A DNA stretch of 41,838 bases from Candidatus Avelusimicrobium bubulum (GTDB taxonomy: Bacteria; Elusimicrobiota; Elusimicrobia; Elusimicrobiales; Elusimicrobiaceae): assembly GCA_902798835.1 (NCBI GenBank), contig CADBYN010000011.1:1-41838 (forward strand), written 5' to 3'. Of this stretch, positions 33,128-40,847 are shown piece after piece. Numbering within the stretch: the stretch's first letter is position 1; the number at the start of each line of letters is the position of its first letter. Under the pieces are notes generated by a model that saw nothing but the letters and a program-made list of their open reading frames with translations, ran no database searches and was not told where the DNA came from. The position numbers and the translations under genes were made by a program.

Positions 33128-33948
33128 TCTTCTTTCCCCCAGCTGAGTTTTTTATGTAGCACATCAAAAAAACCGCGTTGCGGCAACGTAAGCAATTCGA
33201 TTGCGCGGGGGGCACGGGAAAGTTCTAAAACAGCTCCCGGCTCAAGCGGCAGATTAAGTTGTCCGTCAAAACTTACAATGGCACCATCTTCTTTGTTCTT
33301 AAAAGAAGGGGATAATTGCAGTAGTCCGGTTGCAGGCAAGACCATGGGGCGTTGGTGCAGGGAGTGAGGGCAGATAGGGGTAATAACGATTACCTCCACG
33401 TTGGGCTCTACAATCGGCCCGCCCGCCGCCAATGAATAAGCCGTAGAGCCGGTGGGTGTGGAAACGATGACTCCGTCGCCAAAATAAGAAGGCATTTTAG
33501 TCCCGTTAAATGTTGCATTTACGTAGAACGTCCGCAAGTTGGCAGAATGTAATACTACATCATTAAAGGCAGTAAAAATTTTTGTGTTTTGACTGGTTTT
33601 TACAACGGCCTGTAATAAAAGCCGCTTGTGCGAAATATATTTTCCGGCAAGTAAAGCATCCAGCGCAGCCGTTAATTCTTCTTTTTCTGCAGCTGCCAAA
33701 AATCCAAGCGTGCCACAGTTAATCCCAAAAATAGGGATTTGCTTGGGCGCACACTCGCGGGCGCAGCGCAGCATGGTGCCATCACCGCCCATGCTGATAA
33801 CTAAGTCGATATCTTCCAAGTGATCAAGGGAAGTAAGCATTGTGGCTTTGATATGCTTGGCACGCAAAAAATCCACCGCTTGCTGGGCAAGGGGCTGATT
33901 TTGTGCTTTGTGCTGATTATAGAATACGCCTATGTGCTTTAGTTGCAT
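33121..33948 (-). CDS. nadK: NAD kinase
   Basis: 275 residues. GGDGT at 54-58, INCGTLGFLA, FNDVVLH, GDGVIVSTPTGSTAYSLAAGGP and VSFDGQ are the family motifs. It makes NADP from NAD and ATP (or polyphosphate). No Shine-Dalgarno precedes the ATG; an extended -10 ends 6 nt upstream, so the message is probably leaderless. nadK-recN is a common operon. Confidence 0.97.
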   Translation of the reverse strand: MQLKHIGVFYNQHKAQNQPLAQQAVDFLRAKHIKATMLTSLDHLEDIDLVISMGGDGTMLRCARECAPKQIPIFGINCGTLGFLAAAEKEELTAALDALLAGKYISHKRLLLQAVVKTSQNTKIFTAFNDVVLHSANLRTFYVNATFNGTKMPSYFGDGVIVSTPTGSTAYSLAAGGPIVEPNVEVIVITPICPHSLHQRPMVLPATGLLQLSPSFKNKEDGAIVSFDGQLNLPLEPGAVLELSRAPRAIELLTLPQRGFFDVLHKKLSWGKEEC

Positions 33949-33954
33949 ACAGTT

Positions 33955-33963
33955 ATTGTAGCA
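33955..33963 (-). promoter_or_regulatory. Extended -10 abutting nadK (leaderless start)
   Basis: TGCTACAAT on the minus strand, then 6 nt, then the nadK ATG. Confidence 0.5.
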
Positions 33964-34014
33964 AATAATACCTGCCGCAAGACATAGAGGCGTTGCCTTG
34001 TCATTAAGTCAAAA

Positions 34015-34023
34015 TGGTATAAT
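34015..34023 (+). promoter_or_regulatory. Extended -10 of the nifU-nifS operon
   Basis: TGGTATAAT lies 26 nt before the ATG at 34050. TTGTCA at 33998-34003 is only 14 nt upstream of the hexamer. AGGAG at 34040-34044 is the ribosome site. Confidence 0.55.
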
Positions 34024-34049
34024 ATAAATAACAATTCATAGGAGCTTTT

Positions 34050-34898
34050 ATGTGGGATTATACCGATAAAGTCATGGATCATTTTAAACATCCGCGCAAT
34101 GTGGGAAGCATTCCCAATGCGGATGGTACCGGCCAAGTAGGCAGCCTTGTCTGCGGGGATGCCTTGCGCCTGACCATTAAGGTTAATAAAGAAACCGACG
34201 TTATTGAAGACGCCAAATTTGAAACCTTTGGTTGCGCCAGTGCGATTGCTTCTTCTTCCATTTTGACCGAAATGGTCAAAGGCAAAACCATCGAAGAAGC
34301 TTCCAAAATTACCAACCAAGATATTGCCGACGCGCTAGGTAGTTTGCCCGCTGAAAAAATGCACTGCTCGGTGATGGGCATGGAAGCATTAGACGCGGCA
34401 GTAAAAAGTTACCGTCAAGGCGGCAAGCCGGTTGTATTTGAACAACAAGCCGAAAAAATTGTCTGCAAATGTTTTAATGTATCCGAAGAAGCCATTATCA
34501 AGGCCATCCGCACCAATCATCTCACGACAGTAGAAGATGTTACGCATTTTACCAAAGCCGGCGGCGCGTGTGGCCAGTGCAAAGGCGAAATTCAAAAAAT
34601 TCTAGATAAAGTAAACGGCGCGTGTGAAATTCCGCAGCCAGCTCCCAAAACTTACGAACAAATGACGCTGGTGGAAAAAATCAAAGCCATTGAAAAAGTG
34701 TTGGAAGAAGACGTGCGCCCTAAACTCAATATGGATGGCGGATCGGTGGAGTTGGTGGATTTGGCGGGAAACGTTGTCAAAGTTCGCCTGATTGGCATGT
34801 GCAGCGGATGTGCCGGTGCGCAGGGAACGCTCAAAAACTTTATCGAGAAAGTTCTTCAAGAAAAAGTTTCTAATACATTAACCGTGGAGCAGGCGTAA
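34050..34898 (+). CDS. nifU: Three-domain Fe-S scaffold NifU
   Basis: 282 residues with the complete NifU layout. The IscU-like domain has Cys35, Asp37, Cys62 and Cys106. The central ferredoxin-like domain has Cys139, Cys141, Cys174 and Cys177 for a permanent [2Fe-2S] cluster. The C-terminal Nfu domain has CSGC at 251-254. It builds clusters from sulfur delivered by the cysteine desulfurase encoded next door (1-nt gap) and passes them to target proteins. No nitrogenase gene is in the window, so a general housekeeping role is likely here. Confidence 0.95.
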   Translation: MWDYTDKVMDHFKHPRNVGSIPNADGTGQVGSLVCGDALRLTIKVNKETDVIEDAKFETFGCASAIASSSILTEMVKGKTIEEASKITNQDIADALGSLPAEKMHCSVMGMEALDAAVKSYRQGGKPVVFEQQAEKIVCKCFNVSEEAIIKAIRTNHLTTVEDVTHFTKAGGACGQCKGEIQKILDKVNGACEIPQPAPKTYEQMTLVEKIKAIEKVLEEDVRPKLNMDGGSVELVDLAGNVVKVRLIGMCSGCAGAQGTLKNFIEKVLQEKVSNTLTVEQA

Positions 34899-34899
34899 T

Positions 34900-36069
34900 A
34901 TGAAAAAAGTGGTTTATTTAGATAATAACGCCACAACCCAATGCGTTCCGGCTGTAGTGGAGGCGATGTTACCGTACTTTACAGAAAAATATGGCAACCC
35001 TTCCAGCATGCATACCTTCGGCGGTGAAAACCGCCACGTCATTGACCAAGCGCGCCACACGGTAGCCGATTTTATTAATGCGCCGTACGATGATGAAATT
35101 ATTTTTACTTCGTGTGCTTCGGAAAGTGACAACACGGCTATTTTCTCGGCGGTGCGCGCGAATCGCAATAAAAAACATATCATTACTTCAGCCGTGGAAC
35201 ATCCGGCAGTTATGGAGCCGTTTCGCTATTTGCAAACGCAAGGGTATCGCGTCGATTACATCGGCGTAGATGAACAGGGCCGCTTTAATATGGAACAATT
35301 CAAAAGCGTGCTGGATGAAGATACGGCACTAGTTTCCATTATGTGGGCCAATAGCGAAACAGGAACGATTTTCCCAATTGCGCAAATTGCTAAACTTGCG
35401 CACGAAAAAGGCGCGTTGTTTCACACCGACGCGGTGCAAGCAGTAGGGAAAATTCCGGTAGATGTTCAGGCAGCGGGTGTGGATATGCTTTCGCTTTCGG
35501 CGCATAAATTTCACGGTCCCAAAGGCATTGGCGTTTTGTATGTCAAACGCGGTACGCGCTTTTTGCCGTATTTGATGGGCGGCCATCAGGAAAAACATCG
35601 TCGTGCCGGTACGGAAAATGTGCCGTACATTGTAGGAATTGCCAAAGCTGCGGAACTTGCCAAAAAACGTGTTACCGACGGCACAATGGATAAAGTAGCC
35701 GCGCTGCGCGACCGGTTGGAGCAAGGCATTTTGAAAACTATTCCCGACGTAAAAGTAAATGGAGACCCGCAACACCGCGTGCCCAATACTACCAATATCA
35801 GTTTTGGCTATATTGAGGGGGAATCAATTTTGATGTACTTAAATGACTTTGGCATTTGTGCTTCATCCGGCTCGGCGTGTACGTCCGGCTCTTTAGAGCC
35901 GTCACATGTACTGCGCGCGATGAAAGTGCCTTTTCAATTTGCGCATGGATCTATTCGGTTTTCACTTTCGGACCAGACCACGCAGCAGGATATCGATTTG
36001 GTGCTTAAAGAATTGCCCGCTATTATTAAGCGGTTGCGTGAAATCTCACCGTTTTCGCGCCTAGCGTAA
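34900..36069 (+). CDS. nifS: Cysteine desulfurase NifS/IscS
   Basis: 389 residues. The PLP lysine is Lys203 in LSAHKFHGPKG, and the persulfide Cys is Cys327 in SSGSACTSGSLEPSHV. Other class V motifs: YLDNNATTQ, YGNPSSMH, SAVEHPAV, HTDAVQA and RAGTENV. It takes sulfur from cysteine and passes it to NifU. It starts 1 nt after the nifU stop and probably shares its promoter. The pairing with full NifU supports the name nifS over iscS. Confidence 0.95.
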   Translation: MKKVVYLDNNATTQCVPAVVEAMLPYFTEKYGNPSSMHTFGGENRHVIDQARHTVADFINAPYDDEIIFTSCASESDNTAIFSAVRANRNKKHIITSAVEHPAVMEPFRYLQTQGYRVDYIGVDEQGRFNMEQFKSVLDEDTALVSIMWANSETGTIFPIAQIAKLAHEKGALFHTDAVQAVGKIPVDVQAAGVDMLSLSAHKFHGPKGIGVLYVKRGTRFLPYLMGGHQEKHRRAGTENVPYIVGIAKAAELAKKRVTDGTMDKVAALRDRLEQGILKTIPDVKVNGDPQHRVPNTTNISFGYIEGESILMYLNDFGICASSGSACTSGSLEPSHVLRAMKVPFQFAHGSIRFSLSDQTTQQDIDLVLKELPAIIKRLREISPFSRLA

Positions 36070-36085
36070 TACTTCAGGAGAATAC

Positions 36086-37549
36086 ATGAAAAAACTAACG
36101 CTCTTAGCAGTTGTTTTATTAGCTCCGTTGTTTTTACTTGCCAAAACAACGGTTGTTTATCACACTAGTGATACACATGGGTTTTTCTTCCCCAAAGACG
36201 GACGGGGCGGTTTTGCCGCACTAGCTAGCGTAATTAAACAGGGGCCGAAGAATTACTTGTTAGTAGATAGTGGGGACTTTGCCAACGGCACGGTAGAAAC
36301 GCGCAACTCCAAAGGCCTAAAAGCCGTTCAAATTATGAATAAAATGGGGTATGACGCTACCACGCTGGGCAACCATGAATTTGATTTCAAAGAGGCCAAT
36401 TTCCCGGCCATTGTAGAAGCGCTCGAATTTCCGATGTTGGCGGCCAATTTTTTTGAGAAGGAAACGCAAACCTATCCGCCGCACATCACACCTTATTTGA
36501 TTACCACTAAGAACGGAGTAAAGTTTGCAGTAATCGGGTTAGGAAACCGCGAGCCGACCAATCCGGCTACGGGGTACACATTTTCAAAGCCGATGGTAGC
36601 GTTGGACAACGCGTTGGAACAAGTAGAAAAAGAAAATCCGGACGTAGTGATTGTGATTGTGCACGATTCCATTGCGGACGATAAACACGGCACGCAGTCT
36701 TACGTGACGGATATTGCCAAGCAATTTGGCGGGCGTGTACACGTGGTATTTGGCGGACACGCGCACAAAATTGTGCAAAATCACGTAGAAAACGGGGTGT
36801 TGTTTGTGGAAAGCGGCTGCTACGTGCAAAACGTAAGCAAAGTGACCGTCACTACGGATGACAAAACCGGGAAATTTGTTTCCGCCAAAAGCGAGCTTAT
36901 CCCGCTTATTGTGGCCAAAACCGGCGAGGATAAAGAGATTAAAAAATACCTGGACACCTTGCGCGAGCCCGGTGTAGACGAAGTGGTTGGAAAAACCACC
37001 GAAGTATTGGCCAAAGACCCGCAAGCGGGCCGCTTGGATTCCCCGCTTAATGATTGGGTGGCCGATTTAATGAAAGAATACAGCGGTGCGCAAATTTCCA
37101 TTCACAATAACGGAGGCGTTCGGGTGGATTTGCCGCAAGGAACTATTACAAAACGCGATTTAATAGAAGCGCATCCTTTTGATAATCAAGTCACGCTGGT
37201 CACGGTAAGCGGGAAGTTCTTAAAGAAATTTATCAAAACCGGGTTTGCCCCGCGCAGCTTATTTACGTACTCCGGTTTGCAGATTACCTACAAAACAAAT
37301 AAAAAAGGCAAAATCAAAAAGATCAAAATTTTGTTTAACGGTAAACCGCTTAAGAATAATACTATGTATACGATTGTTACCAATGCTTATATCGCAGGCG
37401 GTGGTAGCGAAGGATATTTATTCAAAAAAATTCCGGCCAGTGCCAAAAAGCAAGTGGGCGAAAAAAGTATTCGCGATCTGATGGAAGATGCCTTCAAGAA
37501 AGGCCCGGTGTCAGCTCCCGCTACCGGACGTATTTTAGAAATTAAATAA
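36086..37549 (+). CDS. Exported 5'-nucleotidase/UDP-sugar hydrolase (UshA-like)
   Basis: 487 residues. Signal peptide 1-19 (ending LLA-K). The two-metal phosphoesterase set is intact: TSDTHG, LLVDSGDFANG, TTLGNHEFDF, VIVHDS and FGGHAHK. The C-terminal substrate domain contains SIHNNGGVRVDLPQG and AHPFDNQVTLV, with the base-stacking region near the end (AYIAGGGSEGYLF). It would release nucleosides and phosphate from periplasmic nucleotides. Shine-Dalgarno CAGGAGA. It is followed after 3 nt by a degenerate paralogue. Confidence 0.93.
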   Translation: MKKLTLLAVVLLAPLFLLAKTTVVYHTSDTHGFFFPKDGRGGFAALASVIKQGPKNYLLVDSGDFANGTVETRNSKGLKAVQIMNKMGYDATTLGNHEFDFKEANFPAIVEALEFPMLAANFFEKETQTYPPHITPYLITTKNGVKFAVIGLGNREPTNPATGYTFSKPMVALDNALEQVEKENPDVVIVIVHDSIADDKHGTQSYVTDIAKQFGGRVHVVFGGHAHKIVQNHVENGVLFVESGCYVQNVSKVTVTTDDKTGKFVSAKSELIPLIVAKTGEDKEIKKYLDTLREPGVDEVVGKTTEVLAKDPQAGRLDSPLNDWVADLMKEYSGAQISIHNNGGVRVDLPQGTITKRDLIEAHPFDNQVTLVTVSGKFLKKFIKTGFAPRSLFTYSGLQITYKTNKKGKIKKIKILFNGKPLKNNTMYTIVTNAYIAGGGSEGYLFKKIPASAKKQVGEKSIRDLMEDAFKKGPVSAPATGRILEIK

Positions 37550-37552
37550 GAT

Positions 37553-39037
37553 ATGCGTCGGTTTGGGTGGGTTTTTTTAATTAGCATATTAGCCCTGGGA
37601 TGTGCCCGGGAAGAACGCGTCAATTTAGATGTGTTCTTCACGGCGGACACGCAGGGATTTTATTTTTCTCGCCCGGAACCGCACCTGGATAATCAAGAAG
37701 CCGGTGGCTATGGTATTTTGAAAAATTTCTTGCAAGGGCGCACCACGCCGTATTTGCTTTTTGACGGAGGAAACTGGTTTGGTTCTAGTGCGGAAGGAAC
37801 GTTATCCAAGGGCTCCTATGTGCCGCTTCTTACCAAAGATATTGCTTTTACCGCGGGCACGCTTACCGATAAAGATTTAATCTACGGCTGGCCGGTTGCG
37901 CGCAATATTGTTAAAGAGTTGAATTACCCGTTGGTCGTGGCCAATTTGCGGCTTGAAAATCAAATTCCCTGGCCATTGCATGATTATCAAATCCGTACCG
38001 TGGAAGGGATCAAAATAGGTATTTTTGGGATCATGGCCGCATTGGAGCAGGACCGCTCGCGTTTGCCCGGTTTAAGCACGTTGGACCCTATCGAAACGGC
38101 TAAACAAATGGCTGCCATGCTGCAAGAAAAAGGCGTGGATTATATTATCGTTTTGAGTACGTTGGGGCTTTCAAGCTCGACGGGGCATACCAACGCGGCT
38201 CTGGCTGCGGAAGTGGAAGGGATTGACCTGATTTTAAGTTCCAATCAGGACAATGACGCCCCGGAAACAGAGCAAATAAATAATACCTGGATTGTGTATC
38301 CCGGCTCCAAACTGGATAGTGTTGGGAAAATTGCCTTGCAATTTGATGCCAAAACCCACCAACTCAAAGATTTTACCTTTACCGATGAGCCGCTCCTCAA
38401 GAGCACATACGGGGAAGATGCGGATATTGCCCAGCAAGCGGAAGAATTGCTAAGCCAAACGCGCCGCAACATGAAACGTTTTATTGCCAATGTTCCGCAA
38501 GAAATTACTACCGATTTAAAAGCCCAATCAGCGTTGGGTACCCTGTTGAGCCAATGTCTGCATAGCTGGGCAAAACTTGACGGGGCTATCTTAAATGCCG
38601 CCTCTATCCGCAGTTCGCTTCCGCAGGGGGATTTGACGGAATTCGATTTATACAAAAGTTACCCATACGCAGATAACATCACGTATATTACCCTGAAAGG
38701 ATCGGCGTTTATAAAGGCGGTGCAAGCTTCACTTAACGCAGAGGATAACTTTCCGCAAATTGCGGGATTCTTTGTGTTGTATGCAGATACTCCTTCCGGC
38801 AAAAAAGTGATTCGTATTACGCTGGATAACGGGCGCATTGTACGTCCGCAAGATACATATCGTATTGCGGTAACTGACCACATTCTAGCGGGCGGTTTTG
38901 ACCACGATGAATTTATTAATGCGCTGGAATTTAAAAGCACCTTTGTGGAAGCACGGCAAATTATGCGCTCTTGTCTGGTACGCAAAAAAACGATTACCGT
39001 TCCGGATTTCCATACGCGTTGGAAAGTTGTCAAATGA
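37553..39037 (+). CDS. Lipoprotein paralogue of 5'-nucleotidase lacking the metal site
   Basis: 494 residues. The N-terminus has a lipobox (ILALGC), so it is probably a lipoprotein. Its whole length aligns with the upstream nucleotidase: TADTQGFYF, LLFDGGNWFG, then a C-terminal AILNAASIRSSLPQG and SYPYADNITYI. The ligands are gone: DxH is DTQ, the GD motif is GN, the GNHE motif reads GTLTDKD, the VHDS His region reads LSTLGLS, and the GHxH motif reads SNQDND. Only the first Asp remains. Catalysis by the usual mechanism is therefore unlikely; a binding or scaffolding role is inferred. Its stop overlaps the dus start (ATGA). Confidence 0.85.
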   Translation: MRRFGWVFLISILALGCAREERVNLDVFFTADTQGFYFSRPEPHLDNQEAGGYGILKNFLQGRTTPYLLFDGGNWFGSSAEGTLSKGSYVPLLTKDIAFTAGTLTDKDLIYGWPVARNIVKELNYPLVVANLRLENQIPWPLHDYQIRTVEGIKIGIFGIMAALEQDRSRLPGLSTLDPIETAKQMAAMLQEKGVDYIIVLSTLGLSSSTGHTNAALAAEVEGIDLILSSNQDNDAPETEQINNTWIVYPGSKLDSVGKIALQFDAKTHQLKDFTFTDEPLLKSTYGEDADIAQQAEELLSQTRRNMKRFIANVPQEITTDLKAQSALGTLLSQCLHSWAKLDGAILNAASIRSSLPQGDLTEFDLYKSYPYADNITYITLKGSAFIKAVQASLNAEDNFPQIAGFFVLYADTPSGKKVIRITLDNGRIVRPQDTYRIAVTDHILAGGFDHDEFINALEFKSTFVEARQIMRSCLVRKKTITVPDFHTRWKVVK

Positions 39038-40047
39038 CTTTAATTAAACCCCTTACCATTGGCTCGTTTACCGCGCCGAATAATTTGCTCTTGGCCCCGA
39101 TGGCGGGCATTACCGATACGCCCTTTCGCATTTTATGTCTAAAGGGGGGGGCGGGCATTGTGTGCGCGGAAATGGTTTCGGCGCATGCTTTGCACTACGG
39201 CAATCCCAAAAGCGGGCGGATGTTGCAAGTTGCCAAACAGGAACATCCGATTTCTATGCAAATTTTCGGCTCGGACGAGCAAACTATTACAGAAGCCGCT
39301 AAACAAGCGCAAGCGTGCGGGGCGGATATTATTGATCTTAATGCCGGTTGCCCGGTCAAAAAAATCAATAAAGCCGGGGCCGGGTGTGTGCTGATGAAAG
39401 ACGAGGCCAAGTTGGGGCGTCTAGTTGAGGCGGCTGTTAAAGCGGTCAAAATTCCCGTTACGCTTAAAACGCGTATTGCACTTACTCACAAAGAAATGCT
39501 GGCCGTGCGTATGGCTAAACTCGCGCAAAATGCCGGGGCAAGTGCCATTGTCTTGCACGCCCGCGCCGCGGTAGATGTGCACACAGGCGCGCCTAACATT
39601 GCTGCGGTGGGGGAAGCGTGCGCGGCGGTCAAAATTCCTGTCATTGGCAACGGCGGGGTGGTAAATGCGCAAGTTGCCAAGCAATTTTTAGAGGCAGGTT
39701 GCGCGGGCGTGATGATTGGCCGCGGCGCGGTGGGAAACCCGTTTATTTTTGCCGATATCCAAACGGAGCTGGCAGGGGGGACGACGTCGCCCATGACGGC
39801 TCAAAAACGTCTGGAAATTTACCTGGCGCTTATTCGCGAAAACGTGGCTTATTACGGCGAGCGCATTGGTGTAAACCGTAGCCGCAAAACGGCTGGATAT
39901 TGGATCAACAATTTCCCCAATGCCGCCGAGGTGCGCGGGCAATTTGTCCGCCTGGATAGTTTGGCCGAAATAGAAAAGTTGTTTAATCAAGTGATGAAAA
40001 AACTTACCAAGTTTCCCAATCTTGATAGTTCCATCCTTGACTTCTAA
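39034..40047 (+). CDS. tRNA-dihydrouridine synthase
   Basis: 337 residues from the ATG at 39034, which overlaps the previous stop by four bases; the upstream open frame is shadow. FMN barrel motifs: LAPMAGITDTPFR, AEMVSAHAL, QIFGSDEQ, DLNAGCPVKKI with the catalytic Cys, LKTRIAL, VLHARA, VIGNGGV and MIGRGAVGNP. This is the DusB-like group, which reduces uridines of tRNA with NADPH. The final ~14 residues (from KFPNLDSSILDF back) are encoded antisense to the 3' end of the pilin gene; the family does not need this tail. Confidence 0.93.
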   Translation: MTLIKPLTIGSFTAPNNLLLAPMAGITDTPFRILCLKGGAGIVCAEMVSAHALHYGNPKSGRMLQVAKQEHPISMQIFGSDEQTITEAAKQAQACGADIIDLNAGCPVKKINKAGAGCVLMKDEAKLGRLVEAAVKAVKIPVTLKTRIALTHKEMLAVRMAKLAQNAGASAIVLHARAAVDVHTGAPNIAAVGEACAAVKIPVIGNGGVVNAQVAKQFLEAGCAGVMIGRGAVGNPFIFADIQTELAGGTTSPMTAQKRLEIYLALIRENVAYYGERIGVNRSRKTAGYWINNFPNAAEVRGQFVRLDSLAEIEKLFNQVMKKLTKFPNLDSSILDF

Positions 40048-40609
40048 GGCTATCACAAATATAGCGCCCCATGGTTGTATTTTGTGTAGAGCAATTTTTT
40101 TCTCCTCCCGCAACATATAAATCATACACTACTGCCGGCCATCGAACTATCTCTACACTACAACCGTTAGCCAGGCATACGGGGTAAAAATATAGGAAGT
40201 TATCGCTTACATATTCGCTTTCATTTTCATCCCACAGGCCTAGATTAATTTCAATAGGGCAATTCATCTCTTGTAGAAATACAGGTTGATTCCCCGTAGG
40301 CAATCCGTGTTCCATTTGATACCAGTCAAAACATTCTTGGATGAGTTTGGCGTTTTGCAAGGCCTCGGCTAAGCGGCTTTTTTCTACCGCTCTTTGATAC
40401 TGCGGAAGTGCGATCGCCGCTAAAATGCCAATAATAAGCACCACAACTAACAATTCAATGAGTGTAAAGCCGTGTGTGTTTTTATTGGATAATCCCTGAA
40501 CTTGTTTCAGGGCCTTCGACGCTTGTTGTTGAGTAACGGCATGCGTGGAGGATCCCGAACTAAATTCGGGAATTATACTTTGTGGATTTTTTTCATTTTT
40601 CATTTTCAT
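40004..40609 (-). CDS. Type IV pilin with a 47-residue leader containing a repeat insertion
   Basis: 201 residues. The start at 40609 is supported by AAGGAGA eight bases upstream. The leader runs to Gly47, followed by FTLIELLVVVLIIGILAA. Residues ~12-41 of the leader are encoded by an 88-bp palindromic repeat. The mature part (~154 residues) is clearly paralogous to the pilin encoded at 19726-20214: KAVEKSRLAEALQNAKLIQ, MNCPIEINLG, MGRYICDSLRSQGW, with Cys at CFDWY, MNC, PVCLANGC, KNC and YIC. PilD should still cut before the Phe, leaving the repeat in the discarded leader. The 3' end overlaps dus by 44 nt. A long structured leader RNA precedes it. Confidence 0.9.
   Translation of the reverse strand: MKMKNEKNPQSIIPEFSSGSSTHAVTQQQASKALKQVQGLSNKNTHGFTLIELLVVVLIIGILAAIALPQYQRAVEKSRLAEALQNAKLIQECFDWYQMEHGLPTGNQPVFLQEMNCPIEINLGLWDENESEYVSDNFLYFYPVCLANGCSVEIVRWPAVVYDLYVAGGEKNCSTQNTTMGRYICDSLRSQGWNYQDWETW
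40489..40576 (-). repeat. Bipartite palindromic repeat element read in frame
   Basis: On the minus strand the element begins ATAATTCCC and ends GGGATTAT (terminal inverted repeats, one bulge). It contains two 6-7-bp hairpins: CCCGAA/TTCGGG (40554-40570, loop of 5) and CCCTGAA/TTCAGGG (40494-40512, loop of 5). The translation (PEF-SG-S ... LKQVQG) is the sort produced by dispersed palindromic elements of other bacteria. No second copy was seen in this window. Confidence 0.65.
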
Positions 40610-40841
40610 ATACTCTCCTTAGTTGCGTGTTCAACTTATCTGCCGGGAAAGTATTGTAAAAACGGCTGCCATAAAGAGTCTGTACTAGAGAACCCGATAT
40701 AACAGCCGTAACCCCAAAGGGGTGTTCGGCAATAAACAAAACGCGTTTTGTCTATCACCTGATACGACTGTTAGTGGACTAGTACAATGCCTGTTAGGCA
40801 CTCCGTATTCTGTATACGGTTCCAAGAACAGATAAAATTGT
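40610..40841 (-). ncRNA. Structured leader RNA of the pilin gene, candidate attenuator
   Basis: Read on the minus strand. A closing stem TTATCTG/CAGATAA (40835-40829 with 40642-40636) encloses everything. Inside are hairpins CCGTAT/ATACGG (40819-40803) and TGCCT/AGGCA (40800-40788), a long-range 8-bp helix TGTACTAG/CTAGTACA (40786-40779 with 40688-40681), a nested TAACAG/CTGTTA helix (40773-40768 with 40705-40700), the palindrome 40736-40751 and a GCCG-ACCCC/GGGGT-CGGC hairpin (40730-40705). The right-hand strands of the last two helices are also needed for a terminator (next entry). A small AGTTG/CAACT hairpin (40636-40621) sits just before the Shine-Dalgarno. No known riboswitch class was recognised. 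Confidence 0.55.
40658..40708 (-). terminator. Candidate attenuator terminator in the pilin leader
   Basis: On the minus strand CGGCTGTTATA (40708-40698) pairs with TATGGCAGCCG (40673-40663) over 11 bp including two G-U pairs, followed by TTTTT (40662-40658). It is about 50 nt before the pilin start codon and competes with the upstream helices. Confidence 0.5.
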
Positions 40842-40847
40842 ATTTTC

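Noticed and set aside
40610-40841. The structured leader as 6S RNA, tmRNA, RNase P RNA or a known riboswitch
   Set aside because: The closing stem and ~200-nt length recall 6S RNA, but the inside is multibranched. No conserved core of tmRNA, RNase P, SRP RNA, cobalamin, c-di-GMP or T-box elements was found by eye. Only a covariance search could settle it.
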